In this document: positions 1 to 11,114 of the stretch, piece by piece
Numbering within the stretch: position 1 is the first letter of the stretch
Layout of the letters: the number at the start of each line of letters is the position of its first letter
Assembly: GCA_900073065.1 (NCBI GenBank)
Contig: FJOG01000004.1
Location: 1,753,905-1,801,176 of the forward strand
DNA length: 47,272 bases
Source: Phialocephala subalpina
Lineage: Eukaryota > Ascomycota > Leotiomycetes > Helotiales > Mollisiaceae
Direction of reading: 5' to 3'
Program-made: the position numbers and the translations under genes
The notes under the pieces: model-generated
Told to the model about the DNA's origin: nothing
Database searches by the model: none
The model's input: the letters and a program-made list of their open reading frames with translations, nothing else

Positions 1-170
1 AAAATAAAGCTTGATTTTTATATTAGAAATATATTCCGTTAGAAATATAATATAAAAATTTTATATTTCGATAATTAATAAAATATAAATAGCTTTATAT
101 CGCGATTATATTTCGACCCTCTTATATTGCCATTATATATTTCTCCGTATTGTGACCAGTATTATTTCTC
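1..170. repeat. Edge of AT-rich, RIP-like block
   Basis: Very AT-rich sequence rich in TpA steps with no usable frame, ending abruptly near 150-170 where normal base composition begins. It resembles the interior of the RIP-mutated retrotransposon further right, so it is probably the end of another mutated repeat that continues outside the window. No LTR or terminal repeat can be seen. Confidence 0.5.
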
Positions 171-802
171 CTTATAGTTTGCTTCTTTCCCCTCTTTTGG
201 TTTCCCTTATTGTGCTGTGCTTTTGTTGTTGGGGGGGGGGGGGGGGTTGCCTCTTCTGCTTATTTCTCTCTTTATTTCCATAACATTGTTGAATATATTG
301 GGCCTCTGATAATTCCAAATGAGCAAAAATAGTCTCTGATGAGCCAAGAATTGTTCTTGTTCTTAGTCTTGGATGACTCGAACTTCTAATCGAATGACGC
401 ATCAGGGGAGCGGGAGCCAACAAAAGAGATAAGCGACCCGGTCTTATTACGAACACCGAACGGATCGTTATCTGCACGTACTCGTAGCTTTTAAATGTGG
501 AATTATTAGACGATTTGCAAGCTTCCAAGCCCTGTTGCCTTCGAAATTTAGTTCTAATCCTGGCGCCTCACGTGGTGGGGGATTAACCCCTGCGTTTGGC
601 ATTGTGGGGCGACGCAAGACAGGTCTTAAATTGCCCGAGACTAATTGCACCCAGATATTTAACCAGACGATTCTTCCAATATCAATCATAACTCCTCGCT
701 TCATTATTGCCCCCAACCCGCAACCCGCACGCCACATTACCTACCTGTATCTAACCTTACCACACAACACCTAATATCTCCTAAAATCACAATCCCCCCA
801 AA
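171..802 (+). promoter_or_regulatory. Unique upstream region and leader of the disrupted gene
   Basis: Normal-composition DNA between two AT-rich blocks. It contains a run of 16 G at 231-246. From about 700 to 802 it is C/A-rich and pyrimidine-patterned, like a fungal 5' leader, and runs directly into the ATG at 803-805. Several short open frames cross the region but none looks coding. I read it as the original promoter and 5' UTR of the host gene that resumes at 7170, now separated from it by the retrotransposon. Confidence 0.55.
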
Positions 803-810
803 ATGGGCAA
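803..810 (+). pseudogene. Start codon fragment of the gene interrupted by the copia element
   Basis: The eight bases are an ATG, a GGC codon and two bases of a third codon. The last five bases (GGCAA, 806-810) are repeated immediately after the 3' LTR at 7170-7174, where the frame continues GGC AAC GAC CTC. Removing the element and one GGCAA copy therefore joins this ATG in frame to the 7170-7937 coding frame. This is direct evidence that the two pieces were one gene. Confidence 0.85.
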
Positions 811-1011
811 TGTGGGTATAATAAAGTAGTCACGTGTAGCACTAGGCTGCACTAGTACTAGCGCGAGACGAGCCAGAGTTGGAGGATATAACTCTCCAAC
901 TCTACGCTCTACTTTTAGAATAAGACAACCAATTTACAAGTATACTAAAACTGAGACTCTTACGTGCTTCTAATTTATTACATATAATAAGTATCCTTAG
1001 TAATACCAATA
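811..1011 (+). repeat. 5' LTR of the copia element
   Basis: 201 bp, aligning without gaps to 6969-7169 with 16 differences, all G/A or C/T. At LTR positions 4, 5, 30 and 66 this copy keeps the G or C. At the 12 differing positions from 131 to 200 it has the A or T. The mutated half is thus the half next to the element interior. Confidence 0.93.
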
Positions 1012-3059
1012 CTAATCAATAGTTATTCATTTAATTACGGAGTAATTAGGATTATTTAGAAGAGGTTACTACAAAGGATCGCTATCTTTTGTAGAACGCG
1101 CTAAAGAAGGTTTACGTTGCGCCCTTAAATATTATCAGACTATAAGAAGTTTTACTTTTTGCGGAAACGAGACTTTAGTATTGCGTAAACTTCAAGGACT
1201 CGAATAAGTAATTAGTTGGATTACTATATTTATTACTTGATTTAAGTCTGCGTTTATTACGCAGAATAATTACGTTTACGGAAAACTCGATTAATTAATT
1301 AGTTGGGTTATTATACTTATTATTTGATTAAAGTACTATTAAGAACTTTGCGCTTTTTATTATTTGATTCGATTCGAATCGCAATCGCAATAATAATAAT
1401 ATTTTAATATATTACTTTTTTAACGAACTTTATTTTTCTTTTAATTAAACTTAGAACGAATTTATTTACACGTTAAAATGATATTAAAATTAGACTTAGA
1501 ATCAAAATACGATTATAATAAAGTAAAATAAAGAAAATACTTCGACTTTATAAAATAGATTATCGATAAAAAATAAGCTAATGGATTTATTTTGTTTATA
1601 ATAGAGATTTATAAGAGAAAGGATTATATAGATAATATACTTTAGGAATATTTCCGAGAGGATTTCAAAGTATAAACGACGAATACGTTCTTATCGGTAA
1701 AAATTAAATTTATTAGAGATTTACGAGATTTTTTACGTTATAACGGAGTATTTATTACTACGGACGGATATTTAATCTCTAAGGAATTGGAGAAGCTTAT
1801 TAATAATAACGAATATTATAAGTAAATAAAGGAAGAAATCGAGGTTTAATTAAAGAAAGGAAAAAATAAGTTTAATTTATAATATTATTCAAAATACGCT
1901 TTAAAGTACGTTTAAATTACACTAATTCAAACTATTTAAATTGCGCTATTTCCATAAATTACACTATTACTTTAAAGTAAATTATTACTTTAAAATGCGT
2001 CGTTTCTTTAAAACGCGCTATTATTATAAGATACGCTATTATTTCTTTACGTATTTCCTCAAAACAATTAGAGATTTTTTGATTTTAATATATCTCTTTA
2101 CCCCGTATACTCCCAATTTACGAATTAGTATCCTAAGAATTAATATTTTACTAATTAGTATTTTACGAACTCTTAATTTCCGAATTAGTAATACTATTAT
2201 TAATTATATGCGAATAATAATTTTAATAACGGTTTTTATTTTCGATTACTCGATAATTATTAATAATTAAATCAATAATTAAACTAATAATAAAACTAAT
2301 TAAATGTATTTATTAAAGTGATTACGGATTTAATGAAAATTTATATCGATAATAATAAGAAATATAGTAGTGAATTATATAATATTCTCGACGTTAAATT
2401 ATAAGTTTTTCGCGATTATTATTTTAAAATAAGACTTCCGAAAGAATAATACGGCAATGTGTTTTCGGTTATATTTATCGGTCGCGTAAATTCGTTTTAT
2501 TACGATAAAGTTACGGGATATAATTATGATTTTAAAACGATAATAGAAATAACGAAAATATATTTTAAGACCGAGGAAAACCGATAATTGTATATATCCT
2601 TATAGAAAGAGATTACGTTTCTACGAATTATTGCGATATACTTATCGAAGATTAAATTAAAGTATTTATAATTATTTTTCGATTAACTTTAAAAGATTCA
2701 ACGCGGTTTATTAAAAGAATATTAGATAAAATATAGTTTACGAGACTAAATTATCAACGCTTGTAAAGGGGTTGAAGAATATAGTCTCGCATTATATAAG
2801 CCCGCTAATACGTTCGAGAGTATATATATTGAGTTACGATCAATAATCGATACGGTAGTGCGTTCACGTAAAGCACTGTAATATACTATAGATTCGACGC
2901 GTTAATAAGAAGATAAGAACGAGTACGACGAGCACGGTTAAAATTGGATTGACCGCACATATAAAAAACGTGGACGAGAATAAAATAGAGGAGGATATCG
3001 AGATAAAGGAGGCTTGCGAAGTGGATATCGCGAAAGCTATAGATACTAAAGAGAGTTAC

Positions 3060-3560
3060 GATAAAAAAAGTGCTATATTTGCAGTAAAATAAACTATTAA
3101 CCGATTAAATATTCGATAGAAAAGCGATAGTAAATTTATACGAAATTCCGATAATACGCTTAATATACGGTAGACCGTGAAATTACGATAGTATTCTATT
3201 AGAGTTTCCTCGCTTAGTGCGAAAGTATAGAAAGTCTCTCGAAAAATAATAAATTATTAGAGATAAACTAATTATTATTAAATATAGAAATCGAGAGAAA
3301 AAGCGAAAACTTTTTTACGGAATTTAAAGAAATCGATAATATAAATACGGTAACTATTTTAAACGACTAATTAACGCGCTATATTATTACGGGAGAAAAT
3401 ATATTTAATAGTTTATTATTATAATAAATTAGAGAGTATTTAGCGTTTACTTTCGAAGACTGATATTCATCCGGAGTTTTTTAGAGTATTATACTAAACA
3501 ACGGAGTTGCCGGAGTATTAACTGCGGGCTAATTACAATTTCTAGCGCTATAAAAACTAA
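3060..3560 (+). pseudogene. Relic of copia gag zinc knuckle and protease
   Basis: Around 3066-3120 a lysine-rich stretch followed by C-x2-C and a short basic tail matches a decayed gag zinc knuckle. About 400 nt further, around 3467-3560, a frame resembling the aspartic protease region of fungal copia polyproteins is visible, with the active-site triad reading N-N-G where D-T/S-G would be expected and several in-frame stops. Boundaries are approximate because the frame is broken throughout. Assignment is by motif memory and by its position ahead of integrase. Confidence 0.5.
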
Positions 3561-4059
3561 TACTCGTATCAAATTAAATACGTTTATAATTGGAGTTTAT
3601 AAGATTCGCTTTAAAAAAAGGATTACCTTATTACAAAGAATTATCCGAGTTACTATCCTACTAAGAATTATCGTATTTCACGTTATCCCAATAAATATAC
3701 TCTTCTTATTTTATATTCAAAATATAAACGCTATAAGTATTAAACTCGATAACTTCGAAAACGTTTTAATTTAAAAATATAAAATTATTCCGATTATACG
3801 CAAATAGAGCCACTTATAAATATTACTACATTAGTAAAAGCAAAATTTAACTTAGAATTACTTTATTGAGACCGAATTACACTAATTATATCGGCGTTTT
3901 AACTATTTATTAATTAAACGCTTATTAAGAATTCTTTAGCGAATTAATTATAATATAAATACTAAATATATTTAGTATTTCACAAAGTATTATTACTACT
4001 ACCAAATATATAAACAATCACTTAATAGATTTAAATTTACTTTATAAAATGATTACGAA

Positions 4060-4860
4060 TTTAATTATTCGATTATTATCGACGTTTTATACTTAAATAA
4101 TCAATCGGTTTTACAAGTAATCGACTCGTTTATAGCTTTTTAAACTATTAGATTTTTAAAGGATATATTTATAAAGAACGCGTAGGATACTCTCCGCGTA
4201 TACTAGATTAATACGTATTAAAAACTACTTAATTATATTGTGTACGACGCTAAAAAGAACTTTTCGTTTATAAAGTTTCGATAATACGCGAAATTAATAA
4301 CAATTCAAATCAAAGAAATGCCCGTTAAAACTTATAATAACGTAGAAAAAATAGAAAAATACTACGCGCTATTACGGCGAGTTTACGAGATTATTCGAAA
4401 CGAGTTATTTAGCGAGCAAATTAATAAGGAAATCGTTCTACAAATAGTAATTAAAATTATTAACGACTTCGTTAAATTTAATAGTATCGTATTTACGCTA
4501 TTAATCTTTGGAGCGTATCCTCGAATAATTAGTGAAAACGCGCTATTACTATTAATTATTAAAAGAATTGAAATAATTCGTATAATTACGAAGAAAATAC
4601 GCCGTCTTTATATTGAACGATAAATTATCGACGCGCTCGCTTTGCGAAACGGTCTAAATACTAAACTTACACTAAATTTATTAATCTTATCGAACGTACG
4701 CGTTTAGTGTGAGAAAAGTGGATAAAAAGGGCTATATAAACTATTAGTAATAAGCGGCGAGATATATACAATCGATATACTTTATAGACCGATAAACTTT
4801 CGATTTACGATTATAAAGCCGTATTATTAAGAGTATAAATAGGACGATAATAACGAGATC
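4060..4860 (+). pseudogene. Relic of copia integrase
   Basis: The longest surviving open stretch (4318-4620, about 100 codons) reads like the C-terminal half of a fungal copia integrase core: a Tyr-Asn-x3-Glu-Lys segment, an Arg-x2-Tyr-Glu-Ile-Ile-Arg helix, an Ala-Tyr-Pro-Arg patch and a basic helix. After a TAA the same frame continues with a further recognisable domain, including a Pro-Tyr-Tyr end at about 4820. Upstream, 4060-4170 holds the decayed catalytic N-terminal part. Stops make it non-functional. Confidence 0.65.
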
Positions 4861-4988
4861 TTTAGATTTTCCCCGTCGAATTAAATCGAAGAAAAAAAGC
4901 CACCGATTAAACGCCGCAATAAAAGACGATTAAAAGGGTCGCGCAATAAAAGAAGTACATTTAATAAAGAAGTGCGTTAAAATAATCG

Positions 4989-5720
4989 TTATAACTTTAC
5001 GGAAAATAGCGATAGCGAGGACTTCGATAACGTATTTATTACTATTACCGAAGAAAATAGTATTTCTATAATTTTTATAATAAATAAAAAGAAAGTTAAT
5101 ATAGAACTCTTATTAAAGTTACGAAACGAAAATAAAATCACTACTTTCGAAGTATTATTCGAAGTTTCGCAAAAATAAGAAATAGACGGATTAATTGCTA
5201 AAAGAGTTTTTAATTTCATCGAATTCGACCCCGCTAAATACATTAGCGTTCGGATTTTCAACTTAAGACTAATCAACGAGATTAAAAGTAAAACCACTAA
5301 TAGTTCGTACGAGAAATCTAAATTAATTATACAAAAATATAACGACGAAAAAAAGAAGTAATTTTTACGCAATTTCCAATAATCTAAAGAGTAAATCAAC
5401 GAGTTATCGTAATACTAATATTAATTTTGATTTAATTTTTAAACAAAGAAATTAGAATATAATTTCGCGATATTACTTAAACTTATACGCAATCTACGAT
5501 AAATATTTAACGATTTATATTAGCGCGATTTCCAAAAGAAATTCGTAATTTATATTTACTAAGTACGATTATAGTAATCTTAAAGCCGTTATATAGTTTT
5601 ACCGAGGCCGGAATACATTAGTGGGCTACGTATTATAAGTACTATCAAAATAAGCTATTTATAATTACGTTTATATACGACTTCTACTTTTTGATTATAA
5701 TTACGAAAAACGCGTTCGGA
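4989..5720 (+). pseudogene. Relic of copia reverse transcriptase
   Basis: The frame from about 4989 carries an acidic linker and then, around 5188-5360, the start of an RVT_2-type domain: Glu-Ile-Asp-Gly-Leu-Ile-Ala-Lys, then Arg-Ile-Phe-x3-Leu-x-Asn-Glu-Ile-Lys, then Tyr-Glu-Lys-Ser-Lys-Leu. The frame breaks with TAA at 5176 and again after 5358. The sequence beyond is too mutated to place the Asp-Asp catalytic pair securely. Its position after integrase supports the copia assignment. Confidence 0.65.
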
Positions 5721-6329
5721 GTTATTAGAATGCAAATAGATAATACGCTTATTTTAATAAATAAGGAATTCTCGAATTTTAAGTAAAACGAATTTATTAA
5801 AGCCAAGTTCTTAATTAAGTTAAAAGAAGTTTTAATACCGGAAACTTTATTGATTTTTAACGGTTATATTTTGATTAAATACGGAGATACGATAGAATTA
5901 CGGTAGAAAGAGTAAAGTAAAAAGATTAAACTAATAAATATTAAATCTACGAACTTTTAAAACGAGTATCGAGAATAATATACTCGAAGAATTTATATCG
6001 CTATAATTTGCTAATTAAAAGCCGTATTTAATTTGTTTATTATTACGCAATACTAAAATCCAATTAAAGAAAATATCGCCGCGCTAAATAAAAGATTAAA
6101 CTAATAAATTAAGAATTTCGACCGAGGACTTAAATATATCGTATTAAATTTATCTATAATAAAACTCTTCGTTTTCGTCGATAAATCGTTTGCAAATAAT
6201 AAAGATTTTAACTTTTAAATTGGATATAAAATTATTCTTGCGAACGAAAACTAATTAAATAATAAAGAGTTCGAGATTAAAAGAAACTTTATTTACTATA
6301 ATTCGATTAAAAGTAAAAAAGTTATTAGA

Positions 6330-6700
6330 AACGTATTAGCTTTAGAGATATATAGTATAATAAAAGGAATTAATATAGTAATTGCAATTAAAATTACTAT
6401 CAATATAATTATAGAGTAACTTAGCCTCTTAGAAATTACAATAATCGTTTACACGGACTTTTACTCGCTATACGAATATTTAATCAAATTGGGAATAATA
6501 AAAGAAAAGCGCTTTATAATCGATATTATAACTCTCCGTTAATCGTATAAGCGTAAAGAGTTATAAGAAATTCGATAAATTAATAATTAAAATAATTCGA
6601 TCGACGCGATAACGAAATTTACTTTTAATAAAGCTCTCGAGAAATTCTTAAATACTAATTACTTCAAAGTACGAATAAAAAAATAAATAAAAAGAGGAGA
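6330..6700 (+). pseudogene. Relic of copia RNase H
   Basis: Near the right end of the interior the plus strand encodes a decayed RNase H-like segment. An Ala-Leu-Glu-Ile-Tyr region is followed about 40 codons later by a Thr-Asp-x3-Leu-Tyr motif, then Ile-Asp-Ile-x-Thr-Leu-Arg and a Lys-Ala-Leu-Glu-Lys-Phe-Leu tail typical of the polyprotein C-terminus. In-frame stops are present. Between its end and the 3' LTR (6700-6968) lies AT-rich untranslated sequence, with a GGGG-AAAT-CCCC hairpin near 6806-6822. Confidence 0.55.
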
Positions 6701-6968
6701 ATAACGCGATAAGAAATAATAGAGAATAAAAGTGGAAAAGTGATTTTTACGTTATATTTTTAATGTTTTTAAGCGATATTATTATTTGATCGATCAAACT
6801 AAAAATAGGGGAAATCCCCTTATTTTAATTTGATATTTGAAGTATAAAACCGGAATATTAGCGAGTTTTACGTATTAACGATATACGGTAAAAAAAGAGA
6901 ATAAACGCGATAATCTAATGAGATTAGTTACATTGGGAGGTTTCTTTCCATAAAGAAAGAACTGCTAG

Positions 6969-7169
6969 TGTAAGTATAATAAAGTAGTCACGTGTAGTAC
7001 TAGGCTGCACTAGTACTAGCGCGAGACGAGCCAAAGTTGGAGGATATAACTCTCCAACTCTACGCTCTACTTTTAGAATAAGACAACCAATTTACAAGCA
7101 TACTAAGACTGAGACTCTTACGTGCTTCTGGCCTATTACATGTAATAGGTATCCCTGGTGATACCAACA
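6969..7169 (+). repeat. 3' LTR of the copia element
   Basis: 201 bp and colinear with the 5' LTR. It has A or T at LTR positions 4, 5, 30 and 66 and keeps G or C at the 12 differing sites between 131 and 200, the mirror image of the left copy. Followed directly by the GGCAA target duplication (7170-7174). Confidence 0.93.
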
Positions 7170-7940
7170 GGCAACGACCTCGCCTCCTGTCCAACCTGGA
7201 CCCCGTCGAAAGCAACATCGGAGTCATACGGCCACACAATTCGCGCCATGAAACTCTCCTCCTTCCTAAAATTCGGCTTCGTCATCTACCGCTGCACATA
7301 CAGCGACGACGCAGCCTGGACCCAGCTCCTTTCGCTCATAAAACGAGAAGCCCAAGAGGACATTAAAGAATTAGGACCAGGGCGCAACTGGCTGGGCGCG
7401 CATCTGGAATGGACGGTCGTCGAGGATCCGACGCTAGATGGCGCCACCCAGGAGGAGGTGAAGAGGCGGTTCGATGGGTGGGCTGATGGTGTTGTGGAGG
7501 AGTATGGGCGCACGAGCACGGATAATGTGAGGGGGTTGCCGCAGTTTAACTTTTGTGTGTTTGTGGATGAGAAGTGTTTAGCGAGCTTAGAGAAATCGAA
7601 GGCGGTGGTGGATGGGAGGAAACCGCCTGTGTTTGTGGTACTAATGAGGGCTAAGAGGGGGGTACCGGTTTGGGTGCTTGATGCGCAGGCGGCGGCTTCT
7701 CGGCGCCCGCGGAGTGGCGTTGATTCTGAGGACGAGGAAGAAGAAATTTTCGAAAACGAAGAGGAGGAGGAGGAGGAGATTGAGGATGAGGATGATATCC
7801 CTTTAGCGGCCCACGAAGCCACCTGGATGTATGTAGAGACGCAACATCTACTCTCGCTTTACAATTCCTTACATACTGATTCGAGCTGGGAGCACTTCTA
7901 CGTCCGGCCGCCGGGCGTTTATGGGAGGAATGAGGTCTGA
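7170..7940 (+). pseudogene. Fungal conserved protein, cut from its start codon by the retrotransposon
   Basis: Open frame ending with TGA at 7938-7940. With the ATG at 803 restored it would be 257 codons. The conserved-looking core has a Lys-Phe-Gly-Phe-Val-Ile-Tyr-Arg-Cys segment followed by Asp-Asp-Ala-x-Trp, a pattern I associate with an uncharacterised family frequent in Pezizomycotina; no function is claimed. Residues near 190-220 are a very acidic run of Glu and Asp. The frame is closed by a TAG inside the LTR (7146-7148), so no fusion with LTR sequence is possible from an upstream ATG. The first remaining ATG is at 7248-7250 (Met28 of the original), in a good context (GCC before ATG). 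A 230-aa protein could still be made if the LTR or a cryptic promoter drives transcription, so the gene may be truncated rather than dead. Confidence 0.75.
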
Positions 7941-10900
7941 AGCCAATACGGAAGTTCTAGCGGATGTTGTCCCGGGGAGGGGGATCATGTGATGAAGAGA
8001 TAGGGCTTTAGGGGTGAGTTATGTGGCTTGAGACCAGGACAATAGGATTATTTTGAAGTACAGTCTCTGTTAATCTGTGTAGATTCCTGTTTGTAATTAC
8101 TGTTCCTACAAAACAAGTAGTCCAAGCGCTGATCTGAATTTGATTTTAGACTACAGGAAGAGGGTTTATAGACAACAGCAGCAAATCTCTCCTTGAACGA
8201 GACCTTCATGCTCTACCACCGTGGGCGATTACCCATTGTAGCAATCATTGACAGAAGACTCTACTTCTAATATTCGTTTCGAAGGATATGTGTGTGTGAA
8301 TTTCGACGTTCGGCTTTCGACCGACTTCCGACTTGGTGGGTACTAGCATTCTAAATCGAAGGACTTCTGCTCTCCACCTCGAAGGCGTCCAAACACCCCA
8401 TGACACCAGGAGCCCTATCGTAGACGACGAGAACAAGAACCCTCTACTAAGGTGGCAGTTCCTATTTGGAATCAAAAGGGGGTTTGGTCCGATCCTTCGA
8501 GTGCTTTGGTTGTCCCTGATTGGTCAGAATTCTGCTCTGCTGGAAATCTTTCCTGATTCGCCAACAGAGAATCCGATCTGGACGCTTCCATCCCAAGGGT
8601 TTTGTTGCGATTGCTTGTGGGTTAGGATGAGAGTGGTCTAGTGATCGTTGTATCTTGATGTATATTGAGAAACCAGCCCGCATTGGCTTGGTTATCTTGC
8701 ATTGAGGAGTTGGAGGTCGAGAGTTTTGCTGCTCTGGATTTGTGATCAAGGCATTATTGAAATACCTTTGCTATTTTCGGGAGATTATAGTACTCCTGAA
8801 GAGAGGGATGGAAATATTTCAGTATGTTTGTGAACAGTTGGTTGCATCTCCCACACATCGCAAAACGCGGACTTGCAAGGATTCGGTGAAGACGATCCTT
8901 CTGAAACCAGAGGATGACTTTCTGGAGGAGGCGCGCTGACTCCTGGGAAGATATTCAACTGCTAGAAGTGGTTCAGGTGGCTGTTTGAAACACAGTTTCA
9001 AGTCATCTCGTTACTAGACGCCTTCGTTATTTTGAAGTGTTGTTTTTGGCAGGAGCGCCAAAGCTGGACGGACTCTTTTCAACGGACCAGCTTGGGGATC
9101 AAGCAACGTTTGAAGGGGGCCAAGTGGCCATCTTGCTACCTTTGGTCTCCTCGCAGGCACCCCTTAAAGGTATGATAGAAGACTGATAGCTTGTTCCGGA
9201 CGGTTGCGCCGTGAGGATAGTAGGTTAGATGTGCGGGAGCAGCATCATAGACTCTTGTTATTTTATATATAGTTATAGGGTAAGTATAATAGGGCGAGGA
9301 ATACTATATATATATGCGCTAGCGATTGGAAGGACTATAGAAGTTGATCTAAGCAAGAATTAGTTAAGGTTAACAAGGAGGTATTTGTATAAGAGGAGGC
9401 TATTAAAGTGGCTAATAAATCTATTAACTAATTAATTGACTAATGATTAATTATAATACGCTAAGAATTTGGCCATTTTCATTAGTTTAATCCGTTAGTT
9501 AAATATTCGTCCAATCGATTATTAAATTATTAATTAATAACCTCCTTATGCTCTTCTGCTCTCTCATTCTATCGCGAAGATCCCTTGCTCGCCTCTCAGG
9601 CTCTTGGCGCATGTTTGTAACGATAATTCATGATCTGAGCTTCCTCATGTCCATTAATGAAGGCATTAATGCATTTCTATCAAGGTCTTGTGCACGATGC
9701 GCTCATTATTAGCTCGAAACCTTCAAGTCCCTCCCCGTTCCACACCGCGCAACGCCACAGCACCAAACGCGATTGTGAAGTAAGGTGGCATCTTATTTTT
9801 TTTGAACAAGAGCATTCGACCTAGTACTCATTGCTGGCGGAAGTTCTCTGAGTCTCTCATGCTCGACGGTTTATGATTGAGATAGCGGGAACTGACCGCC
9901 ATGTTTAAAATATCAAGGACAGTAAGTGAACATCTCAGCCTTGGAGCGTGAAAAATAGCATTCGAGTCCTTTTCCTTTGAATGCGGAAGTCGTGACTCAT
10001 TGGATCTCTAGAGCTCCCATCTCCAAGACGTACTGCCGAGACAGCTAACGCTACGTCAAGCATATTCGCATCTTTCCTTCACAACAGCTTTGAAGCCTTT
10101 CTCCATCGATGTGGGGGTCGCGACTCATCAACCTCATCTAGTTTCTTCATTTTTCAAAATTCGGCGTCGAGACGGGAAGGATCGCGAATGAACATTGCGT
10201 TGAGTGGCTTCGTAATCCTGCTTCGTTCACATTCGGAGTTAAAGATGTCGGTCGTAGTTGGTGTTCTAATAAACTATAGCGTTGGCGAGATTATGAATGA
10301 AGTTGCGGATCAGAAGGTGGAGGAAAGGCGGGGGAGGATGTCTGATCGAAAGGTGGAGGAGATGATGGACGAGATAATGGAGGATGTGATGTGACGCTAT
10401 ATGGGATGCACTTAGAAAGACCGTAGGAACCCCCGAGAAATGAGAAACTCGTTTCCTCCCCTTGACTTCCCACTCAAAAGAGAAATAGGATGCAGACTGC
10501 CTGAAAAGTGTTTCCGAATTACTGAATTCATGGTGTCTAAGAACAGCACTTTCTTTCCACACTCAATCTTCAAGACTCTTGAAACACTTCCAATCGAAAA
10601 GATGCAGAATACCTGTGGCAAACGCCCCTAAAACCACGCGCTTAATCCAGGAGTTCTCGCTTACCCCTATATCCACCACAATGCACCCATCTCAAGTTCC
10701 GCACAGAGAAGATGTCCTCCAAGCTCTTCATCCAGTCTGATAATCACGTGGCTTGGACTCATTCACCATTGATGAGAAATTCTTGTCAATGAACATCAAA
10801 TTGAAGGTTTATTCACCGAGGGTAGAATTTTGCTGTTATCATTTTTGGAATACTAGACAAAATGCTTTTCACCGGAACTGGATTGAGGCTAGCTAAAGAA

Positions 10901-11114
10901 GTAGTATAGAATATGCATGGGTATCAAGTATGGTCATGAAGTAGAAAGAATGCAGACAAAAGAAATTCTGGGATTACGAGTCAGCGATGACCTTGACGGC
11001 GGAAGAGGTACATACCGTAGCCATCACATACTTATTACCACCCCGTCCAACGTGCAAAGTTAACTCGTCTAGATCTCCCGCAAACCTTCATTCCCACCTC
11101 TCCAAACCTGCAAC
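7941..11114. other. Gene-poor stretch downstream of the disrupted gene
   Basis: About 3.2 kb of normal to AT-rich DNA in which all open frames are short and overlapping, with no initiation or splice context that builds a convincing gene. An AT-rich patch lies at about 9240-9560. A polypurine GGAGG-rich stretch at 10310-10390 is low complexity. I see no RNA gene here. Confidence 0.5.
9240..9560. repeat. AT-rich patch, possible repeat remnant
   Basis: Strongly AT-rich with TA runs, in contrast to both flanks. Near 9280 it contains GTAAGTATAATA, the same 12 bases that open the copia 3' LTR after its first two bases. Further in, AAGGAGG at about 9377 and CCTCCTT at about 9541 are inverted, and AATTAAT-type segments repeat between them. 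This could be a decayed solo LTR or a small terminal-repeat element. No clean ends or target duplication could be drawn. Confidence 0.3.

Larger units (their letters stand above)
811..7169 (+). mobile_element. Complete Ty1/copia LTR retrotransposon, RIP-inactivated
   Basis: A 6359-bp element bounded by two 201-bp LTRs (811-1011 and 6969-7169), both starting TGT and ending in ACA (ATA in the mutated left copy), with a 5-bp target duplication GGCAA on each side. Degraded but recognisable coding relics occur in the order zinc knuckle, protease, integrase, reverse transcriptase, RNase H. Integrase ahead of RT is the copia order. The interior is saturated with TAA/TAG stops and is strongly AT-rich, as expected from RIP acting on cytosines of both strands. 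No frame longer than about 110 codons survives, so it cannot move by itself. A primer-binding site could not be identified after 1011. A purine-rich patch around 6944-6963 is the likely polypurine-tract area. Confidence 0.93.

Noticed and set aside
4989..5399. 136-codon minus-strand frame in the retrotransposon
   Set aside because: It is the antisense of the mutated reverse transcriptase relic; its openness follows from the AT bias.
7286..7822. 178-codon minus-strand frame, Ser-rich
   Set aside because: It is the antisense of the disrupted conserved gene; the Ser runs are the complement of the Glu/Asp codon run.
8160..8240. tRNA-like segment (GGTAGAGCATG with GTTCAAGG) on the minus strand
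   Set aside because: The putative A and B boxes are far too close together and no acceptor stem pairs.
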